Shown piece after piece: positions 9,073-17,278 of a stretch of DNA of 64,000 nucleotides. The translations under genes and the position numbers were made by a program. Below the pieces are notes generated by a model, which made no database searches, had not been told where the DNA came from, and saw only the letters and a list, made by a program, of their open reading frames with translations. Every line of letters begins with the position of its first letter. Position 1 is the first letter of the stretch. The stretch is from Pseudomonas sp. PDM04 (GTDB lineage Bacteria; Pseudomonadota; Gammaproteobacteria; Pseudomonadales; Pseudomonadaceae): assembly GCF_014851765.1 (NCBI RefSeq), contig NZ_JACVAI010000005.1, forward strand, positions 124,001-188,000, read 5' to 3'.

Positions 9073-9944
9073 TTTCCAGCCTCGGCCAGTTTGAAGAGGT
9101 ACTGGCCGTACCCGGTCTTGCCGAAATACTGAGCGCGCTCGAGCAACAGTTCACGGCTGATCCAGCCGTTGTCGTAGGCGATTTCTTCGAGGCAGGCGAC
9201 CTTCAGGCCCTGGCGGTGTTCGATGGTCTGCACGTATTGCGAGGCATCGAGCAGGCTGTCATGGGTGCCGGTGTCCAGCCAGGCGAAACCGCGACCGAAG
9301 CGCTCGACCTGCAGGTCGCCGCGTTGCAGGTAGGCATTGTTGACGTCGGTGATCTCCAGTTCGCCGCGAGGCGAGGGCTTCACGGCCTTGGCGATCTCGA
9401 TCACATCGTTGTCGTAGAAGTACAGCCCGGTCACGGCGTAGCTGGATTTCGGGGCCTTGGGTTTTTCTTCGATCGACAGGGCGCGGCCTTCGCTGTCGAA
9501 ATCGATCACGCCGAAACGCTCCGGGTCCTTGACCCAGTAGCCGAAGACCGTCGCGCCGGACTCGCGCTTCACCGCCTCCTTCAATTGATCGCCGAAGTGC
9601 TGGCCGTGGAAGATGTTGTCACCGAGGATCAGGCACACCGGGTCATCGCCGATGAATTCTTCACCGATCAGGAAGGCCTGGGCCAGGCCATCCGGCGAAG
9701 GCTGCTCGGCGTAGCTGAAACGCACACCGAACTGGCTGCCGTCACCCAGCAGGTTGCGATACTGCGGCAGGTCCTGGGGGGTGGAGATCAGCAGGATGTC
9801 CTTGATGCCGGCCAGCATCAGGACCGAGATCGGGTAGTAGATCATCGGTTTGTCGTAGATCGGCAGCAGTTGCTTGGACACGCCGAGGGTGATCGGGTGC
9901 AAACGCGTGCCCGAGCCACCGGCCAACACAATTCCTTTCATCAT
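9069..9944 (-). CDS. rmlA: glucose-1-phosphate thymidylyltransferase
   Basis: A 291-aa nucleotidyltransferase opening MKGIVLAGGSGTRLHPIT, the sugar-nucleotide pyrophosphorylase signature, followed by QLLPIYDKPMIYYPIS. It makes dTDP-glucose, the first and feedback-regulated step of rhamnose nucleotide synthesis. The start may be one codon downstream (MK). It overlaps rmlB by four bases. Confidence 0.96.
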   Translation of the reverse strand: MMKGIVLAGGSGTRLHPITLGVSKQLLPIYDKPMIYYPISVLMLAGIKDILLISTPQDLPQYRNLLGDGSQFGVRFSYAEQPSPDGLAQAFLIGEEFIGDDPVCLILGDNIFHGQHFGDQLKEAVKRESGATVFGYWVKDPERFGVIDFDSEGRALSIEEKPKAPKSSYAVTGLYFYDNDVIEIAKAVKPSPRGELEITDVNNAYLQRGDLQVERFGRGFAWLDTGTHDSLLDASQYVQTIEHRQGLKVACLEEIAYDNGWISRELLLERAQYFGKTGYGQYLFKLAEAGK

Positions 9945-11023
9945 GCGATCAACTCCTTGGTATTGATGGCGCCCAATCGTTCACCCTGGTAGCTGCCATC
10001 CTGAACGCGACGGCACCATTCGAGGTTTTCCAGGTACCACTGGACGGTTTTGCGCAGGCCGGTCTCGAAGGTTTCTTCGGGCACCCAGCCGAGTTCGCGT
10101 TCAATCTTGCCGGCATCGATGGCGTAACGCAGGTCATGGCCGGGACGATCCTGGACGAACGTGATCAGGTCGGCGAAATGTGCAACGCCTGCGGGTTTGT
10201 GCGGCGCGAGTTCTTCGAGCAGGGCGCAGATGCCGCGCACGACGTCGATGTTCTTCTGCTCATTGTGCCCACCGATGTTGTAGGTCTCGCCGACGACGCC
10301 TTCGGTGACCACCTTGAACAGGGCCCGGGCGTGATCTTCGACAAACAGCCAGTCGCGGATCTGCAGGCCGTTGCCGTAGACCGGCAGCGGCTTGCCGGCC
10401 AGGGCATTGAGAATCACCAGCGGGATCAGCTTTTCCGGGAAGTGGAACGGGCCGTAGTTGTTCGAGCAGTTGGTCAGCAGTACCGGCAGGCCGTAGGTGC
10501 GCTGCCAGGCGCGGACCAGGTGGTCGGACGCAGCCTTGCTGGCGGAGTAGGGCGAACTCGGTGCGTAAGGCGTGGTTTCGGTGAACAGGTCATCGACACC
10601 GTGCAGGTCGCCGTAGACCTCGTCCGTGGAAATGTGATGGAAGCGGAAGGCGCTTTTTTCCGGTTCAGCCAGGGTGTTCCAGTAGGCGCGGGTGGCCTCC
10701 AGCAGGCTGTAGGTGCCGACGATGTTGGTCTGGATGAAATCCGACGGGCCGTCGATGGAGCGGTCGACATGGGATTCCGCCGCCAGGTGCATGATCGCGT
10801 GCGGCTGGAAGCGCGCCAGCACCGCGCTCACCGTCGGCTGATCAACGATGTCGGCCTGGACGAATTCATAGCGGGTGTCGTTGGCAATGCTGGTCAGCGA
10901 TTCCAGGTTGCCGGCGTAGGTCAGTTTGTCCAGGTTGAGCACTTCGTGCTCGGTGTGTCGAATCAGGTGGCGAACCAGAGCAGAGCCAATGAATCCGGCG
11001 CCGCCGGTGATGAGAATACGCAT
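9941..11023 (-). CDS. rmlB: dTDP-glucose 4,6-dehydratase
   Basis: A 360-aa extended SDR: N-terminal MRILITGGAGFIGSALVRH Rossmann motif, catalytic TDEVYGD, and YSASKAASDHLVRAW (YxxxK). It converts dTDP-glucose to the 4-keto-6-deoxy sugar. It is the first gene of the rmlBADC operon, whose promoter should lie in the 176-bp gap shared with the divergent fusion gene that starts at 11200. Confidence 0.96.
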   Translation of the reverse strand: MRILITGGAGFIGSALVRHLIRHTEHEVLNLDKLTYAGNLESLTSIANDTRYEFVQADIVDQPTVSAVLARFQPHAIMHLAAESHVDRSIDGPSDFIQTNIVGTYSLLEATRAYWNTLAEPEKSAFRFHHISTDEVYGDLHGVDDLFTETTPYAPSSPYSASKAASDHLVRAWQRTYGLPVLLTNCSNNYGPFHFPEKLIPLVILNALAGKPLPVYGNGLQIRDWLFVEDHARALFKVVTEGVVGETYNIGGHNEQKNIDVVRGICALLEELAPHKPAGVAHFADLITFVQDRPGHDLRYAIDAGKIERELGWVPEETFETGLRKTVQWYLENLEWCRRVQDGSYQGERLGAINTKELIA

Positions 11024-11199
11024 GTAGGCCAGCCTTTATTTGTAAGAGCATTGAAGCAAATGAGCATAGCTTGTCGGCAGAAGGCGGGTGGTGCAATAGC
11101 GTTGTGACGGCTATTTGGGTTTTGGCGCATGGGCGGGGGTTGATTATCGATCGGCGCAGTGGCGATATAAGCGCCTAATAATATTTCAGGGGTTGTCGC

Positions 11200-14112
11200 A
11201 TGCCACTCGCCACGTTGATTCATCGCGCCAGTTTGCCCAGCCCGCAGGTGTCTGCGGCGCAAGCGCTAGAGCTGCTCGAGGGGCATTACGGGCTGAGCGG
11301 GCGCTTGCAGGCTCTCGGCAGCCAGCAGGACCTCAACTACCGTGTCGACAGCGCCGAAGGGCGTTTCGTCCTGAAAATCTGCCGGGGTGACTATTCGGTG
11401 CTCGAGTTGCAGGCCCAGCACGCCGGCCTCAAGCACCTGGCCGAGCACTCGGGGGTGCAGGTGCCGCGGGTGATTGCCTCCCGCACCGGCGCCGACCTGC
11501 TGTCGCTGGAAGTCGCGGGGCAAGCGGTGCACGTGCGCCTGCTCGAGTACATCGAGGGCCAGCCGCTCACCCATCTGGACCATCTGCCCCGTTCGGTGGT
11601 GAGCGGTTTCGGTCGGCTCTGCGGTGAAATGGACCTGGCGCTGGCCCACTTCAGCCATGCGGGGCTGGAACGCACCCTGCAATGGGACGCTCGCCACGCC
11701 GCTGCGCTGATCGCGCACCTGTTACCCGTCATCAAGGACGACGCGCAACGAACCTTGATCGCACAAGCCGCCGCGCAAGCCGAACAGGCCTTGCGGCCGT
11801 TGGTGGACAGGTTGCCGGTGCAGGCCATCCACATGGACATCACCGATGACAACGTGGTCTGGCAGCGTGATGCGCAGCGCCAGTGGCAGTTGCAGGGCGT
11901 GATCGATTTCGGCGACCTGGTGCGCACCTGGCGCATCACCGACCTGTCGGTGACCTGCGCGGCGTTGCTGCACCATGCCGATGGCGATCCGTTCTATATC
12001 CTGCCGGCGATCCAGGCCTATCACGCGGTCAATCCGCTGCAACACGAAGAACTGCTGGCGCTGTGGCCGTTGATCGTTGCCCGGGCCGCCGTGTTGGTGC
12101 TCAGCGGCGAACAGCAGGTCAGCATCGATCCGGGCAACCAATACAGTCGCGACAACCTGACCCACGAGTGGGAAATTTTCCGTGTCGCCACCTCGCTGCC
12201 TCTGGCGCTGATGGAGGCCGCCATCCTCACGTGCGTGGGACAGCGCCTGCCGGAGATCGGCAACGAGGGTTTTGCGCCGTTGTTGCCAAGCCTGGTCGGA
12301 GGCGAATTCGCCTTGATCGACCTGGGCGTGCTCAGCCCGCATTTCGAGGCCGGTAACTGGGAGCAGGAGGGCATCGATCAGCGCCTGCTGGATGAAGCGG
12401 CGGCGGTGCATGGCCTGGCGGCGAGTCGTTACGGGCAGTACCGCTTGTCGCGCACCCGCCCGGACAGCGCCGGCGAACCGGAGACCTGCCCGCTGCATGT
12501 CGAGTTGCGCGTGCCCCAGGGGACGGCGGTCGAGTCACCGTTTGCCGGCGTGGTGCATCAACCGGCGCCGGGGGTGCTGCAACTCGACGGGCCGCAGTTG
12601 AGCGTGCGCCTGTGGGGCGTGACGCCGTCGCTGCACAGCGGTGCGGCGCTGGTCAAAGGGCAGGTGCTGGGCGCGGTCAGCGGGCCATTGCGGGTGCAGT
12701 TGTGTCGAGGCGCTTCGCTGGCGGCACCGTTGTTCTGCACGCCCTCGCGCGCGGCCGCCTGGCAGGCGTTGTGCCCGTCACCGGCGGCGTTGCTGGGGCT
12801 GGCGTGCGACGCCGAAGCGGAACTGGATGCGCACACCTTGCTGGCACGCCGCGACGCCAGCTTCGCCCGCACGCAAAAACACTATTACGTCGATCCGCCG
12901 CGCATCGAGCGCGGCTGGCGCAACCACCTGATCGACATGCAGGGCCGCTCCTACCTCGACATGCTGAACAACGTCGCGGTGCTGGGCCATGGTCATCCGC
13001 GCATGGCCGCGGTGGCTGCCCGCCAGTGGTCGCTGCTCAACACCAACTCGCGGTTCAACTATGCGGCGGTGGCCGAGTTTTCCGAACGCTTGCTGAAGTT
13101 GTCGCCCGATTCCATGGATCGGGTGTTCCTGGTCAACAGCGGCAGCGAGGCCAATGACCTGGCGATCCGTCTGGCGTGGGCCTACAGCGGCGGTCGCGAC
13201 ATCATCAGCGTGCTGGAGGCCTATCACGGCTGGACGGTGGGCGCGGATGCGGTGTCGACGTCGATCGCCGACAACCCCATGGCCTTGAGCAGCCGCCCCG
13301 ACTGGGTGCATCCGGTGCCTGCGCCGAACACCTATCGCGGTGAGTTCCGTGGCCCGGACAGCGCGCCGGACTACGTGCGCAGCGTCGAGCACAACCTGGC
13401 GAAAATCGCCACGCAAGGTCGTCCGCTGGCCGGTTTCATTTGCGAGCCGGTGTACGGCAATGCCGGGGGCATCTCGTTGCCGCCGGGTTACCTGAAACAG
13501 GTCTACGGTCTGGTCCGCGCCCAGGGCGGCGTGTGCATCGCCGACGAAGTGCAGGTCGGTTACGGGCGCATGGGGCATTTCTTCTGGGGGTTTGAAGAGC
13601 AGGGCGTGGTGCCGGACATCATCACCATGGCCAAGGGCATGGGCAACGGCCAGCCGCTGGGTGCGGTGATTACCCGCCGGGAGATCGCCGAGGCACTGGA
13701 GGCCGAGGGTTACTTCTTCTCGTCGGCCGGTGGCAGCCCGGTCAGTTGCCAGGTCGGCATGGCGGTGCTGGACGTGATGGAGGAAGAAAAGCTCTGGGAA
13801 AACGCTCAGGTCGTCGGCGGCTACTTCAAGGAGCGTCTCGAAGCGCTGATCGATCTCCATCCGCTGGTGGGCGCGGTGCACGGGTCCGGTTTTTACCTGG
13901 GCGTCGAATTGATCCGCAACCGCGAGACCCTGGAGCCGGCGACCGAAGAAACCACCGCACTGTGCGATCGCCTGCGCGAGTTGGGGATTTTCATGCAGCC
14001 GACCGGCGACTACCTGAACGTGCTCAAGATCAAGCCGCCGATGGTCACCTCGCGTCGCAGCGTGGATTTCTTTGTCGACATGCTTTCCAAGGTGCTCGGC
14101 GAAGGTCTCTGA
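11200..14112 (+). CDS. APH-type kinase / M23-like / class III aminotransferase-fold fusion, probable amino-alcohol kinase and ammoniophospholyase
   Basis: A 970-aa fusion. Residues about 20-340 form an APH/choline-kinase fold (HMDITDDN at 211-218, DFGD at 236-239). Residues about 430-500 resemble a peptidase M23/lipoyl-type beta domain without evident zinc ligands. Residues about 560-968 form a class III PLP fold (NSGSEAND, CIADEVQVGYGR, probable PLP lysine K812 in TMAKGMGNG). The PLP part resembles the AGXT2L group, which removes phosphate and ammonia from phosphoethanolamine or phosphohydroxylysine, so the kinase may make the substrate for the lyase. It occupies the place upstream of aguBA where P. 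aeruginosa has aguR. The substrate is unknown. Confidence 0.85.
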   Translation: MPLATLIHRASLPSPQVSAAQALELLEGHYGLSGRLQALGSQQDLNYRVDSAEGRFVLKICRGDYSVLELQAQHAGLKHLAEHSGVQVPRVIASRTGADLLSLEVAGQAVHVRLLEYIEGQPLTHLDHLPRSVVSGFGRLCGEMDLALAHFSHAGLERTLQWDARHAAALIAHLLPVIKDDAQRTLIAQAAAQAEQALRPLVDRLPVQAIHMDITDDNVVWQRDAQRQWQLQGVIDFGDLVRTWRITDLSVTCAALLHHADGDPFYILPAIQAYHAVNPLQHEELLALWPLIVARAAVLVLSGEQQVSIDPGNQYSRDNLTHEWEIFRVATSLPLALMEAAILTCVGQRLPEIGNEGFAPLLPSLVGGEFALIDLGVLSPHFEAGNWEQEGIDQRLLDEAAAVHGLAASRYGQYRLSRTRPDSAGEPETCPLHVELRVPQGTAVESPFAGVVHQPAPGVLQLDGPQLSVRLWGVTPSLHSGAALVKGQVLGAVSGPLRVQLCRGASLAAPLFCTPSRAAAWQALCPSPAALLGLACDAEAELDAHTLLARRDASFARTQKHYYVDPPRIERGWRNHLIDMQGRSYLDMLNNVAVLGHGHPRMAAVAARQWSLLNTNSRFNYAAVAEFSERLLKLSPDSMDRVFLVNSGSEANDLAIRLAWAYSGGRDIISVLEAYHGWTVGADAVSTSIADNPMALSSRPDWVHPVPAPNTYRGEFRGPDSAPDYVRSVEHNLAKIATQGRPLAGFICEPVYGNAGGISLPPGYLKQVYGLVRAQGGVCIADEVQVGYGRMGHFFWGFEEQGVVPDIITMAKGMGNGQPLGAVITRREIAEALEAEGYFFSSAGGSPVSCQVGMAVLDVMEEEKLWENAQVVGGYFKERLEALIDLHPLVGAVHGSGFYLGVELIRNRETLEPATEETTALCDRLRELGIFMQPTGDYLNVLKIKPPMVTSRRSVDFFVDMLSKVLGEGL

Positions 14113-14133
14113 TCTCATCTGTTGAAACCATCA

Positions 14134-14226
14134 CCTGTGGGAGCGAGCCTGCTCGCGATAGCGGTCTACCGGCCAGCATGATTGTTGTCGGGTCCATCGC
14201 CATCGCGAGCAGGCTCGCTCCCACAA
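14134..14226. repeat. REP inverted pair
   Basis: Two facing REP units (GTGGGAGCGAGCCTGCTCGC and its complement) just after the stop of the 970-aa fusion gene. They may serve as its transcript end. Confidence 0.92.
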
Positions 14227-14306
14227 GGTTTTGTGATGGCTTAATTCGATTGTTATCTGGTTTGGATGGCGTGATTTGAGGCGTATGGCAAATTAATCAC
14301 TTCTAA

Positions 14307-14324
14307 AGCCGATATTTATCGGCT
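14307..14324. promoter_or_regulatory. palindrome, candidate operator upstream of aguB
   Basis: A perfect 18-bp inverted repeat, AGCCGATA-TT-TATCGGCT, lies 70 bp before the aguB start in an AT-rich stretch. Its size and symmetry fit a dimeric repressor site. P. aeruginosa controls aguBA through the TetR-type AguR; whether this palindrome is that operator is inference. Confidence 0.4.
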
Positions 14325-14393
14325 ATAAAGTTGCCAATGTCTGGATATGGATGAACCATGCCCGACCATCACGCACTTGCCCGGAGATGATTC

Positions 14394-15272
14394 ATGAGCC
14401 GTATCGTTACCGTCGCCGCCACCCAGATGGCCTGTTCCTGGGACCTTGAAGCCAACCTCGAAAACGCTGAACGACTGGTGCGCGAGGCAGCGGCCAAGGG
14501 CGCGCAGATCATCCTGATCCAGGAACTGTTCGAGGCGCCGTACTTCTGCCAGAAGCCCAACCCGGATTACCTGCAACTGGCCACCACGGTTGACGACAAC
14601 GTCGCCATCAAGCATTTCCAGAAGGTCGCCAAAGAGTTGCAGGTGGTGCTGCCGATCAGTTTCTACGAGCGGGCCGGGCGTGCGCGCTTCAACAGCATCG
14701 CGATCATCGATGCCGACGGCAGCAACCTCGGGATTTATCGGAAAAGCCATATTCCGGACGGCCCCGGCTATCACGAGAAGTACTACTTCAACCCGGGCGA
14801 CACGGGTTTCAAAGTGTGGAACACCCGTTACGCAAAAATCGGTGTGGGCATCTGCTGGGACCAGTGGTTCCCGGAATGCGCGCGCAGCATGGCGTTGCAG
14901 GGTGCGGAGATCCTGTTCTACCCGACCGCCATCGGCAGCGAGCCGCACGACAAGAGCATTTCCTCCCGCGATCACTGGCAGCGCGTGCAGCAGGGCCATG
15001 CCGGCGCCAACCTGATGCCGCTGGTCGCCAGCAACCGCATCGGCAACGAGGAGCAGGACGGCTACGACATCACCTTCTATGGTTCGTCGTTCATCGCCAA
15101 CCAGTTCGGCGAGAAAGTCGAAGAACTCGACAGAACCGAAGAGGGCGTGCTGGTCCATCGTTTCGACCTCGACGAGCTGGAACACATCCGCAGCGCCTGG
15201 GGCGCCTTCCGTGACCGCCGTCCGAACCTGTATGGTGCTCTCAAAACCCTCGACGGTTCTCTGGAGTCCTGA
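14394..15272 (+). CDS. aguB: N-carbamoylputrescine amidase
   Basis: A 292-aa nitrilase-superfamily enzyme with the Glu-Lys-Cys triad visible: E in LIQELFEAPYFCQ, K in YRKSHIPDGPGY, C in GICWDQWFPE. It hydrolyses N-carbamoylputrescine to putrescine, CO2 and ammonia. It is followed after 5 bp by aguA, as in P. aeruginosa. A GGAG lies just before the ATG at 14394. Confidence 0.96.
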   Translation: MSRIVTVAATQMACSWDLEANLENAERLVREAAAKGAQIILIQELFEAPYFCQKPNPDYLQLATTVDDNVAIKHFQKVAKELQVVLPISFYERAGRARFNSIAIIDADGSNLGIYRKSHIPDGPGYHEKYYFNPGDTGFKVWNTRYAKIGVGICWDQWFPECARSMALQGAEILFYPTAIGSEPHDKSISSRDHWQRVQQGHAGANLMPLVASNRIGNEEQDGYDITFYGSSFIANQFGEKVEELDRTEEGVLVHRFDLDELEHIRSAWGAFRDRRPNLYGALKTLDGSLES

Positions 15273-15277
15273 TCGTC

Positions 15278-16384
15278 ATGACCACATTAAACAGCACGCC
15301 ACGCGCCGATGGCTTCTACATGCCGGCCGAGTGGGCCCCCCAAACCCAGACCTGGATGATCTGGCCCGAGCGCCCGGACAACTGGCGCCTGGGCGGCAAA
15401 CCGGCGCAAGCCGCCCACGTCGCCGTCGCCAAGGCGATTGCCCGGTTCGAACCGGTGACCGTCGGTGTTTCCGCCGGCCAGTACGAAAACGCCCGCGCGC
15501 GCCTCGACGTGCCGAATATCCGCGTGGTGGAAATGTCCAGCGACGATGCCTGGGTGCGCGACACCGGCCCGACCTTCGTCATCAATAACAGCGGTGAAGT
15601 GCGTGGCGTGAACTGGGACTTCAACGCGTGGGGCGGTTTTGACGGTGGCCTGTATTCACCGTGGAACCGTGATTCGCAGGTCGGCGGCAAGATCCTCGAG
15701 ATCGAACGCAGCCCGCGTTATCGCACCGAAGGCTTCGTGCTGGAGGGCGGTTCGATTCACGTCGACGGCGAAGGCACCCTGATCACCACCGAAGAATGCC
15801 TGCTCAACCGCAACCGTAACCCGCACCTGAGTCGCGAGGAGATCGAAGCGGTGCTCAGCGCGCAGCTGGCGGTGGATAAAATCATCTGGCTGCCGGACGG
15901 TTTGTTCAACGACGAAACCGACGGTCATGTGGATAACTTCTGCTGCTACGTGCGTCCGGGTGAAGTATTGCTGGCCTGGACCGATGATCCGCAGGACCCG
16001 AACTACCCGCGTTGCCAGGCCGCGATGAAGGTGCTGCAAAGCAGCACGGACGCCCGGGGACGCCCGTTCACGGTGCACAAGATGCCGATTCCGGGGCCGT
16101 TGTATGCCACCGAAGAGGAATGTGCCGGTGTCGATCCGGTGGATGGCACCCAGGAACGTAATCCGTCGGTTCGTCTGGCCGGTTCCTACGTGAATTTCCT
16201 CATCGTCAACGGCGGCATCATTGCGCCAAGCTTCGACGATCCGCTGGATGGCCCGGCCAAGGAGATTCTGCAAAGCCTGTTCCCGCAGCACGAGGTGGTC
16301 ATGGTGCCGGGTCGCGAACTGTTACTGGGGGGCGGCAATATCCATTGCCTTACCCAACAGCAACCCGCGCCGCACAAAGAGTGA
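15278..16384 (+). CDS. aguA: agmatine deiminase
   Basis: A 368-aa guanidino-group-modifying enzyme converting agmatine to N-carbamoylputrescine. Family motifs: EWAPQTQTWMIWPER near the N-terminus, SSDDAWVRDTGPTFV, DETDGHVDNF with the catalytic His, and LLGGGNIHCLTQQQP at the C-terminus with the catalytic Cys. It forms an operon with aguB and is followed by a strong terminator at 16455. Confidence 0.96.
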   Translation: MTTLNSTPRADGFYMPAEWAPQTQTWMIWPERPDNWRLGGKPAQAAHVAVAKAIARFEPVTVGVSAGQYENARARLDVPNIRVVEMSSDDAWVRDTGPTFVINNSGEVRGVNWDFNAWGGFDGGLYSPWNRDSQVGGKILEIERSPRYRTEGFVLEGGSIHVDGEGTLITTEECLLNRNRNPHLSREEIEAVLSAQLAVDKIIWLPDGLFNDETDGHVDNFCCYVRPGEVLLAWTDDPQDPNYPRCQAAMKVLQSSTDARGRPFTVHKMPIPGPLYATEEECAGVDPVDGTQERNPSVRLAGSYVNFLIVNGGIIAPSFDDPLDGPAKEILQSLFPQHEVVMVPGRELLLGGGNIHCLTQQQPAPHKE

Positions 16385-16454
16385 GTGCAGTTGTAACAGT
16401 CTGAGTTTCCTACAAAAACACTCAGGTAAAAGCGTTCCCTCGATGCCGTGCAAG

Positions 16455-16486
16455 AAGCCCGCAGCCCGCAAGGACTGCGGGCTTTT
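16455..16486 (+). terminator. Rho-independent terminator of aguBA
   Basis: A perfect 10-bp stem, AAGCCCGCAG with CTGCGGGCTT, and a ten-base loop followed by TTTT, about 70 bp after the aguA stop. Confidence 0.85.
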
Positions 16487-16629
16487 ATGTATCCGCTGGT
16501 CGACCGTTGCGACACATTGGCACAGCTCTTGTATCTCTCATGAAGTGAAACGGGGAGGGGGAGAACTTCGATGTTCTGTCATAAACCTTGGATAAGTTAG
16601 CCGCTCACAAACCGGGAGAGAGCGCGGAA

Positions 16630-16842
16630 ATGAACGCTGAAGTGAACATGATGAATGAGCGGGCACCGCATCCCCTGGCTGTAAACAGTGAATCGCTCCA
16701 GGTCCTGGCGCACTGGTTGAAGTCCAATGGAACGCGTCAGATCAGGGAAACTGATCCGCGCCGGATGATGATCGAGCGCTATCCCGCTGGTTTGTTCAGC
16801 GAGGCGGAACTGGATGCGTTGTGGGATGTGATGGAAGGATAA
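16630..16842 (+). CDS. hypothetical small protein (70 aa)
   Basis: A 70-aa acidic protein without TM segments, starting MNAEVNMMNERAPHPLAVNS. The ATG at 16630 has GGGAGAGAG about ten bases upstream and is preferred over an in-frame ATG at 16588. The centre (LAHWLKSNGTRQIRETDPRRM) and the C-terminus (FSEAELDALWDVMEG) look helical. I do not recognise a named family. It stands alone between aguA and the porin gene. Confidence 0.6.
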   Translation: MNAEVNMMNERAPHPLAVNSESLQVLAHWLKSNGTRQIRETDPRRMMIERYPAGLFSEAELDALWDVMEG

Positions 16843-16930
16843 GAAGAAAAACGACGGATCGAGCAAAGCGCTGCCAGGATGGCGGCGTTTTTTATGGGCG
16901 GGTGTTTTGCCTCGGGCACTGCAGGCCCAA

Positions 16931-17020
16931 TGTGGGAGCGAGCCCTGCTCGCGAAAGCGGTCACTGATTCAACAACCCTGCTGTTGGATAAACACTTTCG
17001 CGAGCAGGCTCGCTCCTGTA
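16931..17020. repeat. REP inverted pair (slightly diverged)
   Basis: Two facing REP units; the left arm has an extra C (GAGCCCTGCTCGCGA) and the right arm ends CTCCTGTAG instead of CTCCCACAG. The spacer carries its own short inverted repeat, AACAACCCTGCTGTTG. The 436-bp stretch from 16843 to 17278 holds this pair, the promoter and terminator listed next, and no evident protein gene. Confidence 0.85.
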
Positions 17021-17082
17021 GCCATTGGTCGCACACAAGTCCCCTTAGACCTTTTTCGCCTATATTCAGAAGATTCATGAAA

Positions 17083-17112
17083 TTGACACAGGCTTCCGGG
17101 CCCGACTAGGAT
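17083..17112 (+). promoter_or_regulatory. sigma-70 type promoter
   Basis: A perfect -35 TTGACA (17083-17088), an 18-bp spacer and a -10 TAGGAT (17107-17112). It points at a short segment that ends in a strong terminator, not directly at the porin gene. Confidence 0.6.
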
Positions 17113-17118
17113 GCCGTC

Positions 17119-17193
17119 CAACGCCTGTGGCCAACCGCCATGACTCAAAATAATAAAAAGGCCCGCCGCGATGTTTCGTGGGCGGGCTTTTTT
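17119..17193 (+). ncRNA. candidate small RNA or terminated leader upstream of oprE
   Basis: A promoter at 17083-17112 should start transcription near 17119. About 40 nt later comes the stem GCCCGCC (17161) / GGCGGGC (17181) followed by six T. The result would be a roughly 75-nt transcript with an unstructured A-rich middle (CTCAAAATAATAAAAA). It could be an independent sRNA or an attenuated 5' leader of the porin gene that starts 86 bp later. No named RNA family is recognised. Confidence 0.45.
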
Positions 17194-17278
17194 GTTTCGG
17201 GATGAAAAAAGAGTGCGATAGCGCCGATTCAGCCGTTCGACACAGCGCGTATCCACCCGTCATTAGGAAAAGAACAAA

